Positions 22,863-31,270 of a stretch of 51,175 nucleotides of DNA are shown in pieces. The position numbers and the translations under genes were made by a program. The stretch lies in the NCBI RefSeq assembly GCF_000364625.1, contig NZ_KB822623.1, positions 1 to 51,175 on the forward strand, in the 5' to 3' direction. This DNA is from Pseudomonas thermotolerans DSM 14292. GTDB taxonomy: Bacteria > Pseudomonadota > Gammaproteobacteria > Pseudomonadales > Pseudomonadaceae. Position 1 is the stretch's first letter. Each line of letters begins with the position of its first letter. The notes under the pieces were generated by a model. That model saw only the letters and a program-made list of their open reading frames with translations. It searched no databases and was not told where the DNA came from.

Positions 22863-24905
22863 TCAGTCCTCGTCCTGCACACCCTTGAAGTCTGCCGCCA
22901 GGCGCTGCTGCACGTCCTGCGGCACGCGGTCGTAGTGGTCGAGGAGGATGCTGTAGCTGCCCTGGCCGGAGGTGAGCGACTTGAGCCGTCCGGCATAGCC
23001 TTCCAGCTCGGCCAGCGGCACCTGGCCGCGGATTGCCGCCAGGCCCAGAGACAGCGTTTCGGTACCGAGCACCTGGCCGCGGCGGGCGATCAGGTCGGTG
23101 GTGATGTCGCCGATCTTCGCTTCCGGGGCGCTGATCTCGATGGCCACTATGGGCTCCAGGATCATGCAGCCGGCGTTGCGCAGAGCGTCGAGCATGGCCT
23201 TGCGGCCGGCGGCCTGGAAGGCGATGTCCTTGGAATCCACCGGGTGGTGCTTGCCGTCGTAGACGGTGACCCGCACGTCCACCACCGGAAAGCCGGCCAG
23301 CGGGCCGTTCTCCATGGCTGCACGCACGCCTTTCTCCACGGAGGGGATGAACTGCGAGGGGATCACCCCGCCCTTGATCTCGTCGACGAATTCGAAGCCC
23401 GCGCCGCGCGGCAGCGGCTCGACGCGCAGGAATACCTCGCCGAACTGGCCGGCGCCGCCGGTCTGCTTCTTGTGCCGGCAGTGGCCTTCGGCCCGGCGGG
23501 TGATGGTTTCCTGATAGGGTACCCGGGGCGGGCGGGTGTCCACCTCCAGCTTGTAGTTGCCCGCCAGGCGGTCGAGCAGGTAACGCAGGTGCAGTTCGCC
23601 CATGCCGCGCAGCACGGTCTCTTGGGTCGCCGCCCGGTAGTCCAGCTTGACGCAGGGGTCTTCCGCTTGCAGGCGGGAGAGCACCTCGGCGATGCGCTGC
23701 TCGTCGCCGCGCCGCCTGGCCTCGATGGCCAGGCCGAGCATGGGCTCGGGGAAGTCCAGCGGTTTGAGGCGGATCTGATCCTCGTCGTGGGAGTCGTGCA
23801 GTACCGTGTCGAACTCCACATCCTCCACTTTGGTGAGGGCGCCGAAGTCGCCGGGGATCAGCCGAGGCACTTCCTCGTGGCGCTTGCCCTGCAGGCGCAG
23901 CAGGTGGCCCAACTTGAACGGCTTGCGGCCATCGCCGACGAACAGCTGCATGTCGCGCTGCAGAGTGCCCTGGTGGACGCGGAAGATGCCCAGTTTGCCG
24001 ACGAAGGGGTCCATCACCACCTTGAACACGTGGGCCAGCACGTGGGCCTCAGGATCGGGGGTGGAGCGGAACGGCTGGGCGTCCGGACCCTGGCCCTTGA
24101 GGAATAGCGGTGGGTTGCCTTCCAGCGGGTTGGGGGCGAGGCGGGCGAGGATCTCCAGCAACTCGTCGACCCCGGCTCCGGTGCGTGCCGAGACGAAGCA
24201 CAGGGGGATCAGGTGGCCCTCGCGCAGCGCCCGCTCGAAGGGCTCGTGGAGCTCCTCGGGGCTGATCTCGCCCTGTTCCAGGTAGCGGGCCATCAGCTCC
24301 TCGTCCACCTCCACCACCTGATCGACCAGCGCTTGGTGGGCCTCTGCCACGGAGGAGAAGTCGGCCTCGCCGTCCGGCGTGAAGAAGCAGTCCACCACGC
24401 GGCTGCCGCCGTCGGCCGGCAGGTTGATGGGTAGCACTTCCTTACCGAAGGTCTCGCGCAGTTCGGCGACCAGGCCGGGCAGGTCGAGCCGTTCGGCGTC
24501 GATCTTGTTGACCACCAGGATCCGGCACAGGCCGCGCTCGGCAGCTAGAGCCATCATCCGCCGGGTCATCAGCTCGATGCCGCTCTGCGCGTTGACCACT
24601 ACCAAGGCGGTCTCTACCGCGGCCAGGGCGGCGATGGCCTGGCCGATGAAGTCGGGATAGCCGGGAGTGTCGATGAGGTTGATCTCGGCGCCGGCGTGCG
24701 AACAGTGCGCCAGCGCCGAACTTAGGGAGTGGCGGTATTCGCGTTCCAGGGGATCGAAGTCGCAGACCGTGTCGCCGCGTTCGAGACTGCCCATGCTGCC
24801 GATGGCGCCGCTGCGCTGGAGCAGTGCTTCGACCAGGCTGGTCTTGCCGCCGTTGCTCTGCCCGACCAAGGCGATGCTGCGGATGTCTTGGACCGAATAG
24901 CTCAT
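22863..24905 (-). CDS. Elongation factor G-like GTPase (FusA2/EF-G-2 type)
   Basis: 680 residues with EF-G domain order: GTPase domain (P-loop GQSNGGKTS 15-23), domain II (HVFKVVMDPFVGKLGIFRV), domains III-V (MGELHLRYLLDRL, then the C-terminal PIVAIEISAPEAKIGDI region). The G3 motif reads DTPGYPDF, so Y83 replaces the catalytic His of canonical EF-G. The switch-I threonine region RGITI is YRHSLS. These traits mark the EF-G-like group, not the essential FusA. The start at 24905 has GGAGG 5 bases upstream. It is probably not a full elongation factor. A role in ribosome rescue or stress is only inferred. Confidence 0.88.
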   Translation of the reverse strand: MSYSVQDIRSIALVGQSNGGKTSLVEALLQRSGAIGSMGSLERGDTVCDFDPLEREYRHSLSSALAHCSHAGAEINLIDTPGYPDFIGQAIAALAAVETALVVVNAQSGIELMTRRMMALAAERGLCRILVVNKIDAERLDLPGLVAELRETFGKEVLPINLPADGGSRVVDCFFTPDGEADFSSVAEAHQALVDQVVEVDEELMARYLEQGEISPEELHEPFERALREGHLIPLCFVSARTGAGVDELLEILARLAPNPLEGNPPLFLKGQGPDAQPFRSTPDPEAHVLAHVFKVVMDPFVGKLGIFRVHQGTLQRDMQLFVGDGRKPFKLGHLLRLQGKRHEEVPRLIPGDFGALTKVEDVEFDTVLHDSHDEDQIRLKPLDFPEPMLGLAIEARRRGDEQRIAEVLSRLQAEDPCVKLDYRAATQETVLRGMGELHLRYLLDRLAGNYKLEVDTRPPRVPYQETITRRAEGHCRHKKQTGGAGQFGEVFLRVEPLPRGAGFEFVDEIKGGVIPSQFIPSVEKGVRAAMENGPLAGFPVVDVRVTVYDGKHHPVDSKDIAFQAAGRKAMLDALRNAGCMILEPIVAIEISAPEAKIGDITTDLIARRGQVLGTETLSLGLAAIRGQVPLAELEGYAGRLKSLTSGQGSYSILLDHYDRVPQDVQQRLAADFKGVQDED

Positions 24906-25074
24906 GACCACCTCCGCATTCCGGGGTACCAGCAGTATAGGCAGGCACCGCCGACCGCTCGGCGGAAGGCCCGGGAGGCCGGCAAAAAAGGTTACGCATG
25001 GGCTCTCGGCCTCGCTCGTGAACGGCGGAGTCGTCGGTCATACTGGCTGGAGACTGAACACCTCGAGGTCCTGC

Positions 25075-25620
25075 ATGTCCGCCCATCTTCTTCCGCTGCT
25101 TGCCGTACTCTTCGCCACTCCCGCCCTGGCCGACGCCGGCCATGCTCAGGGTCACTCGCAACACTACGACTTCGGCCACCCGGCCGGCGCCGCCGAGGCC
25201 ACCCGCAGCGTGGAGATCCGCATGGGTGAGATGTTCTACGGACCGGCCAGTCTGCAGGTGAAGGCTGGCGAGACGGTGCGCTTCGTGCTGAAGAACGAGG
25301 GCAGCCTGCTCCACGAGTTCGGCCTGGGCAGTGCCGCCATGCATGCCGAACACCAGAAGCAAATGGCTCGGATGCTCGAGCAGGGCCTGCTGACTCCCAC
25401 CGGAATGGCGCACAGGGACCACGCCCACATGGGGCACGGCACGGACGCCGGCGGACACGGCATGCTGCAGCACGACGACCCCAACAGCGTGCTGGTCGAG
25501 CCGGGCAAGAACGCCGAGCTGACCTGGACCTTCACCAGGGCCGCGGAGCTGGAGTTCGCCTGCAACATTCCCGGCCACTATCAGGCGGGCATGGCCGGCA
25601 GGCTGCGCATCGTCCCCTGA
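25075..25620 (+). CDS. Periplasmic cupredoxin with histidine/methionine-rich insert
   Basis: 181 residues. A signal peptide (MSAHLLPLLAVLFATPALA, cleavage about 19/20) precedes a cupredoxin fold. Type 1 copper ligands are visible: H80 (LLHEFG), C163, H168 and M173 (FACNIPGHYQAGM). A loop between about 88 and 133 is rich in His and Met (MAHRDHAHMGHG, GGHGMLQH) and could bind further copper. It resembles the copper-induced PA2807 protein of PAO1, and like it precedes queF. GAGG lies 7 bases before the ATG. The copRS and ptrA genes that I recall nearby in PAO1 are not here. Confidence 0.88.
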   Translation: MSAHLLPLLAVLFATPALADAGHAQGHSQHYDFGHPAGAAEATRSVEIRMGEMFYGPASLQVKAGETVRFVLKNEGSLLHEFGLGSAAMHAEHQKQMARMLEQGLLTPTGMAHRDHAHMGHGTDAGGHGMLQHDDPNSVLVEPGKNAELTWTFTRAAELEFACNIPGHYQAGMAGRLRIVP

Positions 25621-25727
25621 GGCGTACTACGCAGCGCCGGGCCTGGCGCTGCGCAGCCGGCGGGGCAGAGCATTTGCCGGCAACTCTGTATACACTGGGT
25701 GGTTTTTAGCTCCACCAGGTTCTAGCC

Positions 25728-26561
25728 ATGCAGCATCCTGCCGAACATTCCCCCCTGGGCAAGCCCAGCGAGTACGTTTCCACCTACAGCCCCGAGTTGC
25801 TGTTCCCCATCTCCCGCGCAACCAAGTGGGCAGAGCTGGGGCTGGACGGCGGCAACTTGCCGTACCAGGGGGTCGACTACTGGAACTGCTACGAGCTGTC
25901 CTGGCTGCTGCCCTCGGGCAAGCCGGTGGTGGCCATCGGCGAGTTCGCGATCCCTGCCGATTCGCCGAACATCATCGAGTCCAAGTCCTTCAAGCTCTAC
26001 CTGAACTCCTTGAACCAGAGCCGCTTCGCCGATCACGGCGAGCTGCAGGCGGTGCTGACCCGCGACCTGTCCGCCGCCGCCGGCGCCCCGGTGGCGGTGC
26101 GCGTGCGGGATCTGGACGCAGTGGCGGCCGAAGGCGTGGCGACGCCTCCTGGCGAGTGCATCGATGATCTGGACATCGAGGTGTCCGACTACAGCCAGCC
26201 GCGCCCGGAACTGCTGCGCGTCGTGGCGGAGGATGGGGCCGAGGACCGCTTCCACAGCCATCTGTTGAAGTCCAACTGTCCGGTCACCGGGCAGCCCGAC
26301 TGGGGCAGCGTGGTGGTCGACTACCGTGGCGGCCGGCGTCTGGATCGGGCCAGCTTCCTGGCCTATCTGGTGAGCTTCCGCCAGCATGCCGACTTCCACG
26401 AGCAGTGCGTGGAGCGCATCTTCCTCGACCTGCAGAAGTGTCTGGAGCCCGAGTGGCTGAGTGTCCATGCCCGCTACGTGCGGCGTGGCGGGCTGGACAT
26501 CAACCCCTACCGCAGCACGGCGCCGATCACCCCGGACAACCGCCGGCTGGTGCGTCAGTAA
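25728..26561 (+). CDS. queF: NADPH-dependent 7-cyano-7-deazaguanine reductase QueF
   Basis: 277 residues, the long (two-module) QueF type. Catalytic C184 and D191 lie in [13 protein letters not shown]. The N-terminal half contains the E-S-K-S-x-K-L-Y-L-N-S signature for NADPH ([12 protein letters not shown]). It reduces preQ0 to preQ1 in the pathway to queuosine in tRNA, in the cytoplasm. Confidence 0.96.
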   Translation: MQHPAEHSPLGKPSEYVSTYSPELLFPISRATKWAELGLDGGNLPYQGVDYWNCYELSWLLPSGKPVVAIGEFAIPADSPNIIESKSFKLYLNSLNQSRFADHGELQAVLTRDLSAAAGAPVAVRVRDLDAVAAEGVATPPGECIDDLDIEVSDYSQPRPELLRVVAEDGAEDRFHSHLLKSNCPVTGQPDWGSVVVDYRGGRRLDRASFLAYLVSFRQHADFHEQCVERIFLDLQKCLEPEWLSVHARYVRRGGLDINPYRSTAPITPDNRRLVRQ

Positions 26562-26623
26562 GCCAGTAACAACGGAAAAGGAAGGGAGGGCGGCAGGCCT
26601 GTAGCCCGCCGCGCGTGGGTGCA

Positions 26624-26887
26624 TCAGATGCCCATGTTCGCCAGGCTTTGCACGATGTTGCGCAAGGTCCCGGCCAGGGTCGGGTGTTCCAGTTCGAAGC
26701 GTTCCACCGCGAGGTTGACGCCGTCCACCAGGCCGGTGTCCGGCGTGACGGTTTCCAGTTCCAGCTTCAGCTCGATCTGCCGGATCAGGTCGCGCAGCCG
26801 CTCCTGATCCTCGGCGGACAGCGGGGCACCCGTTTCGAGCTGTTCGCGCAATTCGTTGAGTTGCTGTTGCAGTTCGCGGGCAGGCAT
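26624..26887 (-). CDS. DUF4404 family protein
   Basis: 87 residues, acidic and mostly helical. MPARELQQQLNELREQLE at the start and HPTLAGTLRNIVQSLANMGI at the end are the DUF4404 signature. The start at 26887 has GGAGG 8 bases upstream. The longer frame to 26935 lacks this. Convergent with queF. Function unknown. Confidence 0.85.
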   Translation of the reverse strand: MPARELQQQLNELREQLETGAPLSAEDQERLRDLIRQIELKLELETVTPDTGLVDGVNLAVERFELEHPTLAGTLRNIVQSLANMGI

Positions 26888-27108
26888 GCGTATTCCCTCC
26901 ATTGTCGGCGACCCCATCGCCAGGCGACAGTCCATGCCTAAAGCCTACTCCATGCCGACGGCCTCTGCCCGGACACGAGATCGCAGTTCCTGCCCGCTAG
27001 TGGCGGTGGGCTGCCTAAGCGACAGGCGAGGCTTTATACTGCGCGCCACACAATATGGCGTCTCGGCATCATGGGGCGTCGCACATCCACTCTCATGGAG
27101 AGATTGCA

Positions 27109-27813
27109 ATGCGTTTGCCAGCTGCGAACTGGATCGATCGGCTGGGGCGTTGCCTGGCCTGTGCCGGCCTGGCGCTGCTCCCGCTGGTCGCCAGCGGCGC
27201 CACCGAGGAAGACCCCTGGGAAGGTTTCAACCGGGCGATCTTCACCTTCAACGACACCCTCGACACCTACGCCATGAAGCCCCTGGCCCAGGGCTACCAG
27301 AAGGTCACGCCGCAGTTCCTTGAGGACGGGGTTCACAACGTTTTCAGCAATGTGGGTGACGTCGGCAACCTGGTGAACGACCTGCTGCAGGGCAAGTTCC
27401 ATGCCGCTGGTGTGGATGCCAGCCGCCTGCTGTTCAACACCACCTTCGGCCTGCTCGGCTTCTTCGACGTCGCCACCAAGATGGGCCTGGACCGCAACGA
27501 CGAGGACTTCGGCCAGACCCTGGGCGCCTGGGGCGTGGGCAGCGGCCCGTACCTGGTGCTGCCGTTCTTCGGCCCGAGCACCCTGCGCGATGCCCCAGCG
27601 CGGATTCCGGACGGCTACCTCGGCCCATACCCCTACATCGACCACGTGCCGACCCGCAACGTGACCTTCGCCGTGGATGCCATCGACACCCGCGCCAATC
27701 TGCTCTCCGCCGAGAAGCTGATCAGTGGCGACAAGTACGTGTTCATCCGCAACGTCTATCTGCAGAACCGCGAGTTCAAGGTCAAGAACGGGGAGGTCGA
27801 GGACGACTTCTGA
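27109..27813 (+). CDS. mlaA: MlaA (VacJ), outer-membrane phospholipid-removal protein
   Basis: 234 residues. The MlaA core is clear: EEDPWEGFNRAIFTFNDTLD, GFFDVATKMGLDRNDEDFGQTL, GPYLVLPFFGPSTLRDA. It works with the Mla ABC system to remove phospholipid from the outer leaflet of the outer membrane. The signal sequence ends ...LPLVASGA with no cysteine at the cleavage site, so it does not look lipidated, unlike E. coli MlaA. The start at 27109 has GGAGAG upstream. The rest of the mla genes are not in the window. Confidence 0.93.
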   Translation: MRLPAANWIDRLGRCLACAGLALLPLVASGATEEDPWEGFNRAIFTFNDTLDTYAMKPLAQGYQKVTPQFLEDGVHNVFSNVGDVGNLVNDLLQGKFHAAGVDASRLLFNTTFGLLGFFDVATKMGLDRNDEDFGQTLGAWGVGSGPYLVLPFFGPSTLRDAPARIPDGYLGPYPYIDHVPTRNVTFAVDAIDTRANLLSAEKLISGDKYVFIRNVYLQNREFKVKNGEVEDDF

Positions 27814-27828
27814 GTCCTCGTGCGCCTC

Positions 27829-27852
27829 GGGCTCCCGCGCCGGCAGGAGCCC
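27829..27852. terminator. Hairpin between convergent mlaA and PilZ genes
   Basis: GGGCTCC (27829-27835) and GGAGCCC (27846-27852), 7-bp stem. No T-run on either side, so termination is uncertain. Confidence 0.45.
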
Positions 27853-27864
27853 GCAAGGCAGACC

Positions 27865-28164
27865 TCAGCTGAGGTTGACGATGGCTAGCCCCAGCGCCTG
27901 GCGGCCGGAGTCCAGGGTGACCAGACGCACCACCTCGGCTTCGGCGTCCAGCCCCTTGAGCTGGGCATGGGCGGACGGGATCAGGACCCGCACGCGGTCG
28001 CCGACGCTCAGCGCGCAGTCGGCTTCCAGCTGCATGCCGCTGCTCGACAGGTCCAGGCAGATCGCCGGGATCTCCCGGCCGGCATGGACCAGGGTGACGG
28101 GGACTTCCAGGCGCATGCGGATGAAGTCGCGTTTCTCGCTGTAGTCGCGGTCGTTGCGGGACAT
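27865..28164 (-). CDS. PilZ-domain (cyclic di-GMP receptor) protein
   Basis: 99 residues, a single PilZ domain. The two c-di-GMP motifs are intact: R12-x3-R16 (RDFIR) and D38-x-S40-x2-G43 (DLSSSG). The start at 28164 has GAGGATC upstream. It is divergent from the RssB-like gene, and I recall the same pair next to each other in PAO1. It probably changes shape or partner on binding c-di-GMP. Confidence 0.88.
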   Translation of the reverse strand: MSRNDRDYSEKRDFIRMRLEVPVTLVHAGREIPAICLDLSSSGMQLEADCALSVGDRVRVLIPSAHAQLKGLDAEAEVVRLVTLDSGRQALGLAIVNLS

Positions 28165-28372
28165 GCGCCGATCCTCTGTATATAGGCTGGTTAGGCTCTT
28201 ATAACCTTCGATTATTGCAACTGTAAAGGCGGCGTCAGAGCAGGGGCGTCGAGCTTGAATCGGTCCCCGGATGGGAGTACCGTCTGCGCCTTGATGTGAA
28301 CCGAGTACACGCGTCCAGGGGCGGTCCCCGGCGCTTTCGTCAATTTTCCTGGCGCCGTATGCCTGGTATCCC

Positions 28373-29557
28373 ATGCACAATCCCAGTGCCACGCTGCTGA
28401 TCATCGACGACGACGACGTAGTCCGTGCCAGTCTGGCGGCCTATCTGGAAGACAGCGGTTTCAGCGTCTTGCAGGCCGCCAATGGTCTGCAGGGGCTGGA
28501 AGTATTCGAGCGCGACAAGCCCGACCTGGTGATCTGCGATCTGCGCATGCCACAGATCGACGGCCTGGAGCTGATCCGTCGGATCAGCGCCCTCGAGGCC
28601 GAGGTGCCGGTGATCGTGGTCTCCGGCGCCGGCGGCATGAGCGACGTGGTCGAGGCCTTGCGCCTGGGCGCCGCCGATTACCTGATCAAGCCCCTGGAGG
28701 ATCTCAGCGTCCTCGAACACTCGGTTCAGCGTGCCTTGGACCGCGCGCGCCTGCGTCTGGAGAACCGCCGATACCGCGAGAAGCTGGAAACCGCCAACCG
28801 GGAGCTGGAGGCCAGCCTGCACCTGCTGCAGGAAGACCAGAACGCCGGCCGCCAGGTGCAGATGAACATGCTCCCGCTCACCCCCTGGCAGGCGGATGAC
28901 CTGAGCTTTTCCCACCAGATCATTCCCTCGCTGTACCTGTCCGGCGACTTCGTCGACTACTTCCGCCTCGACGAACACCGGGTAGCCTTCTACCTGGCCG
29001 ACGTGTCCGGTCACGGCGCCTCCTCGGCGTTCGTCACCGTGCTGCTCAAGTTCATGACCACCCGGCTGCTCTATGAGTCGCGCCGCGGTGGCAAGCTGCC
29101 GCCGTTCAAGCCCTCCGACGTGCTCGCGCACATCAACCGGGGGCTGATCAACTGCAAGCTGGGCAAGCACGTGACCATGCTCGGCGGGGTGATCGACCAG
29201 GCGGCCGGCACACTGACCTACAGCATCGGCGGCCACCTGCCGCTGCCAGTGCTGTACAGCGAAGGCCAGGCCCGCTACCTGGAAGGCAAGGGGCTGCCGG
29301 TGGGGTTGTTCGAGGACGCCACCTACACTGACCTGGTGATGGAGATGCCAGGCTCCTTCAGCATCACCTTGCTGTCCGATGGCATTCTGGACCTTTTGCC
29401 CGGCGACACGCTCAAAGATAAGGAAGCGGCGCTGCCCGAACTGGTATGCAAGGCAGGGGGGACCCTCAACGGCCTGCGCGAGGTGTTCGGCCTGAACGAC
29501 CTCGCCGACATGCCCGACGACATAGCCCTGCTGGTCCTGACCCGAAACTTTGCATGA
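28373..29557 (+). CDS. rssB: RssB-like response regulator with PP2C/SpoIIE phosphatase output
   Basis: 394 residues. The receiver domain (1-about 120) has the acidic pocket IIDDDD, phospho-acceptor D56 (DLVICDLRMP) and K in YLIKP. A coiled linker (about 125-155) leads to a PP2C/SpoIIE domain with SGDFVDYF, ADVSGHG, SDGILD and PDDIALLV, so the metal-binding aspartates look intact. Pseudomonas RssB differs from E. coli RssB in this output and is paired with a STAS protein, as here. It likely dephosphorylates that partner in a switch acting on the general stress sigma factor. Confidence 0.88.
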   Translation: MHNPSATLLIIDDDDVVRASLAAYLEDSGFSVLQAANGLQGLEVFERDKPDLVICDLRMPQIDGLELIRRISALEAEVPVIVVSGAGGMSDVVEALRLGAADYLIKPLEDLSVLEHSVQRALDRARLRLENRRYREKLETANRELEASLHLLQEDQNAGRQVQMNMLPLTPWQADDLSFSHQIIPSLYLSGDFVDYFRLDEHRVAFYLADVSGHGASSAFVTVLLKFMTTRLLYESRRGGKLPPFKPSDVLAHINRGLINCKLGKHVTMLGGVIDQAAGTLTYSIGGHLPLPVLYSEGQARYLEGKGLPVGLFEDATYTDLVMEMPGSFSITLLSDGILDLLPGDTLKDKEAALPELVCKAGGTLNGLREVFGLNDLADMPDDIALLVLTRNFA

Positions 29558-29578
29558 GCAAGCGCATGAGAGGCATGC

Positions 29579-30061
29579 ATGAGTACCGGTAGAATTCAAT
29601 TCGCCGAGCAGGACGGCACCTTCGTCCTCAAGTTCATCGGCGAAGTGCGCCTGACTCTCTGTTCGGCGCTGGATGCCACGATCGAGAGCATCTTCTCCGC
29701 CCGGAATTTCAACGCGATCATCATTGATCTCACCGAAACCCTGAGCATCGACAGCACCACCCTGGGGCTGCTTGCCAAGCTGTCCATCCTGTCCCGGCAG
29801 AAGGTCGGCCTGCTGCCGACGCTGGTGACCACCAACGACGACGTCACTCGGGTGCTGGAATCCATGGGCTTCGATCAGGTGTTCAACATCGTCGACCGCC
29901 CGGTGGCCTGTCCGGGAGCTCTGGACGACCTGCCGTCCCAGGACCAGTCCGAGGACGTGGTGAAGGCCAAGGTGCTGGAGGCCCACAAGATCCTCATGGG
30001 CCTCAACGAGTCCAACCGCGAAGCTTTCCACGACCTGGTCAACGCCCTCGAGCGCAGCTGA
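29579..30061 (+). CDS. rssC: STAS-domain anti-sigma factor antagonist, partner of the RssB-like phosphatase
   Basis: 160 residues. The STAS domain (1-about 110) has the phosphorylatable serine in the loop LSIDSTTLGLL (S59 by position). A C-terminal helical extension follows (about 120-160, VVKAKVLEAHKILMGLNESN), which is unusual for short STAS proteins. It starts 21 bases after the phosphatase gene. It probably sequesters an anti-sigma kinase or factor when unphosphorylated. No kinase is encoded here. The symbol rssC is from memory. Confidence 0.82.
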   Translation: MSTGRIQFAEQDGTFVLKFIGEVRLTLCSALDATIESIFSARNFNAIIIDLTETLSIDSTTLGLLAKLSILSRQKVGLLPTLVTTNDDVTRVLESMGFDQVFNIVDRPVACPGALDDLPSQDQSEDVVKAKVLEAHKILMGLNESNREAFHDLVNALERS

Positions 30062-30081
30062 CCGCTTCGCAGCTCCAAAGC

Positions 30082-30109
30082 AAACGCGCGCCCTGTGGCG
30101 CGCGTTTTT
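30082..30109 (+). terminator. Terminator of the rssB-rssC pair
   Basis: AACGCGCGCC (30083-30092), CTGT loop, GGCGCGCGTT (30097-30106) then T-run. It lies between convergent genes and has an A-run on the left, so it may serve tal as well. Confidence 0.87.
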
Positions 30110-30128
30110 CGTCTCCGCATGCGAACGC

Positions 30129-31052
30129 TCAGAGCTTGGCCAGCAGGGCTTCCAGTTTCTCCTGGTCGCGGGCGAACAGGCGGATGCCCTCGGCCAGCTT
30201 CTCGGTGGCCATGGCGTCCTCGTTCAGCTGCCAGCGGAACGCCGCCTCGTCCAGCGTCTGGCGCGCTTCGCCGGGCTGATTGGGGGCCAGCCGGCGCTCC
30301 AGCGGGCCCTGGTCCTCGGCCAGCTGCTGGAGCAGCTCGGGGCTGATGGTCAGGCGATCGCAGCCGGCCAGCTGCTCGATCTGGCCGAGGTTGCGGAAGC
30401 TCGCGCCCATCACCACGGTGGGGTAGCCGTTGGCCTTGTAGTGGCGGTAGATACGCGTCACCGAGCGCACGCCGGGGTCCTCGGCGCCGGTGAAGTCGCG
30501 GCCTTCGGCTTTTCTGTACCAGTCGTAGATGCGGCCCACGAAGGGCGAGATCAGGTACACCCCGGCGTCGGCGCAGGCCACCGCCTGGGCGAAGGAGAAC
30601 AGCAGGGTCAGGTTGGTCTGGATGCCGGCCTTCTCCAGCTGCTCGGCGGCGCGGATGCCTTCCCAGGTGGCGGCGATCTTGATCAGCACCCGCTCGCGGC
30701 CGATGCCGGCCTGCTCGTAGAGGCCGATCAGGCGCTCGGCTCGCTGCAGAGTGGCGCGGCTGTCGAAGGACAAGCGGGCGTCCACCTCGGTGGAGATGCG
30801 CCCGGGAATCACCTTGAGGATCTCCTGGCCGACCGCCACGCCAAAGCGGTCGCAGGCCAGGCCGAGGTCGCCATCACAGCCAGCCACGGCTTCCTGCAGG
30901 AGCCGGGCGTAGCGGGGCAGGGCGGCGGCCTTGAGCAGCAGGGATGGGTTGGTGGTGGCGTCGACCGGCTTGAGCCGGGCGATGGCGTCGATGTCGCCGG
31001 TGTCGGCGACCACGGTGGTGACGGCTTTCAGTTGGTCCAGCTTGGAAGTCAT
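30129..31052 (-). CDS. tal: Transaldolase
   Basis: 307 residues of the TalB type. Catalytic K125 lies in [11 protein letters not shown], with D17 (ADTGD) and the [10 protein letters not shown] motif. It transfers dihydroxyacetone units between sedoheptulose-7-P and glyceraldehyde-3-P in the pentose phosphate pathway. PAO1 tal also lies next to the STAS gene, as far as I recall. Confidence 0.95.
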   Translation of the reverse strand: MTSKLDQLKAVTTVVADTGDIDAIARLKPVDATTNPSLLLKAAALPRYARLLQEAVAGCDGDLGLACDRFGVAVGQEILKVIPGRISTEVDARLSFDSRATLQRAERLIGLYEQAGIGRERVLIKIAATWEGIRAAEQLEKAGIQTNLTLLFSFAQAVACADAGVYLISPFVGRIYDWYRKAEGRDFTGAEDPGVRSVTRIYRHYKANGYPTVVMGASFRNLGQIEQLAGCDRLTISPELLQQLAEDQGPLERRLAPNQPGEARQTLDEAAFRWQLNEDAMATEKLAEGIRLFARDQEKLEALLAKL

Positions 31053-31209
31053 GGTGATGGCCTTGTCTGCGCTTGTGTTCCGACCTTAACCGAGGCGTGG
31101 CGGCGTCAGCAACGGGCAGTACGGCGGGCATCCGGAGCTGCTCCGGGCGGCGTTCGGGCGGGTGGCAGGTGGCCAATGGGGGCGAGGCAGGGAGCGAGGC
31201 GTGGACATG

Positions 31210-31241
31210 AAAAAAGCCCTCCTGCGCGGGGGCAGGAGGGC
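31210..31241 (-). terminator. Terminator of the OprD-family porin gene
   Basis: GCCCTCCTGC and GCAGGAGGGC (31216-31225 and 31232-31241). Reading leftwards, the stem is followed by six U. Confidence 0.87.
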
Positions 31242-31270
31242 AGCCCGCTGGGTGACGGGCAAGGGGATGC

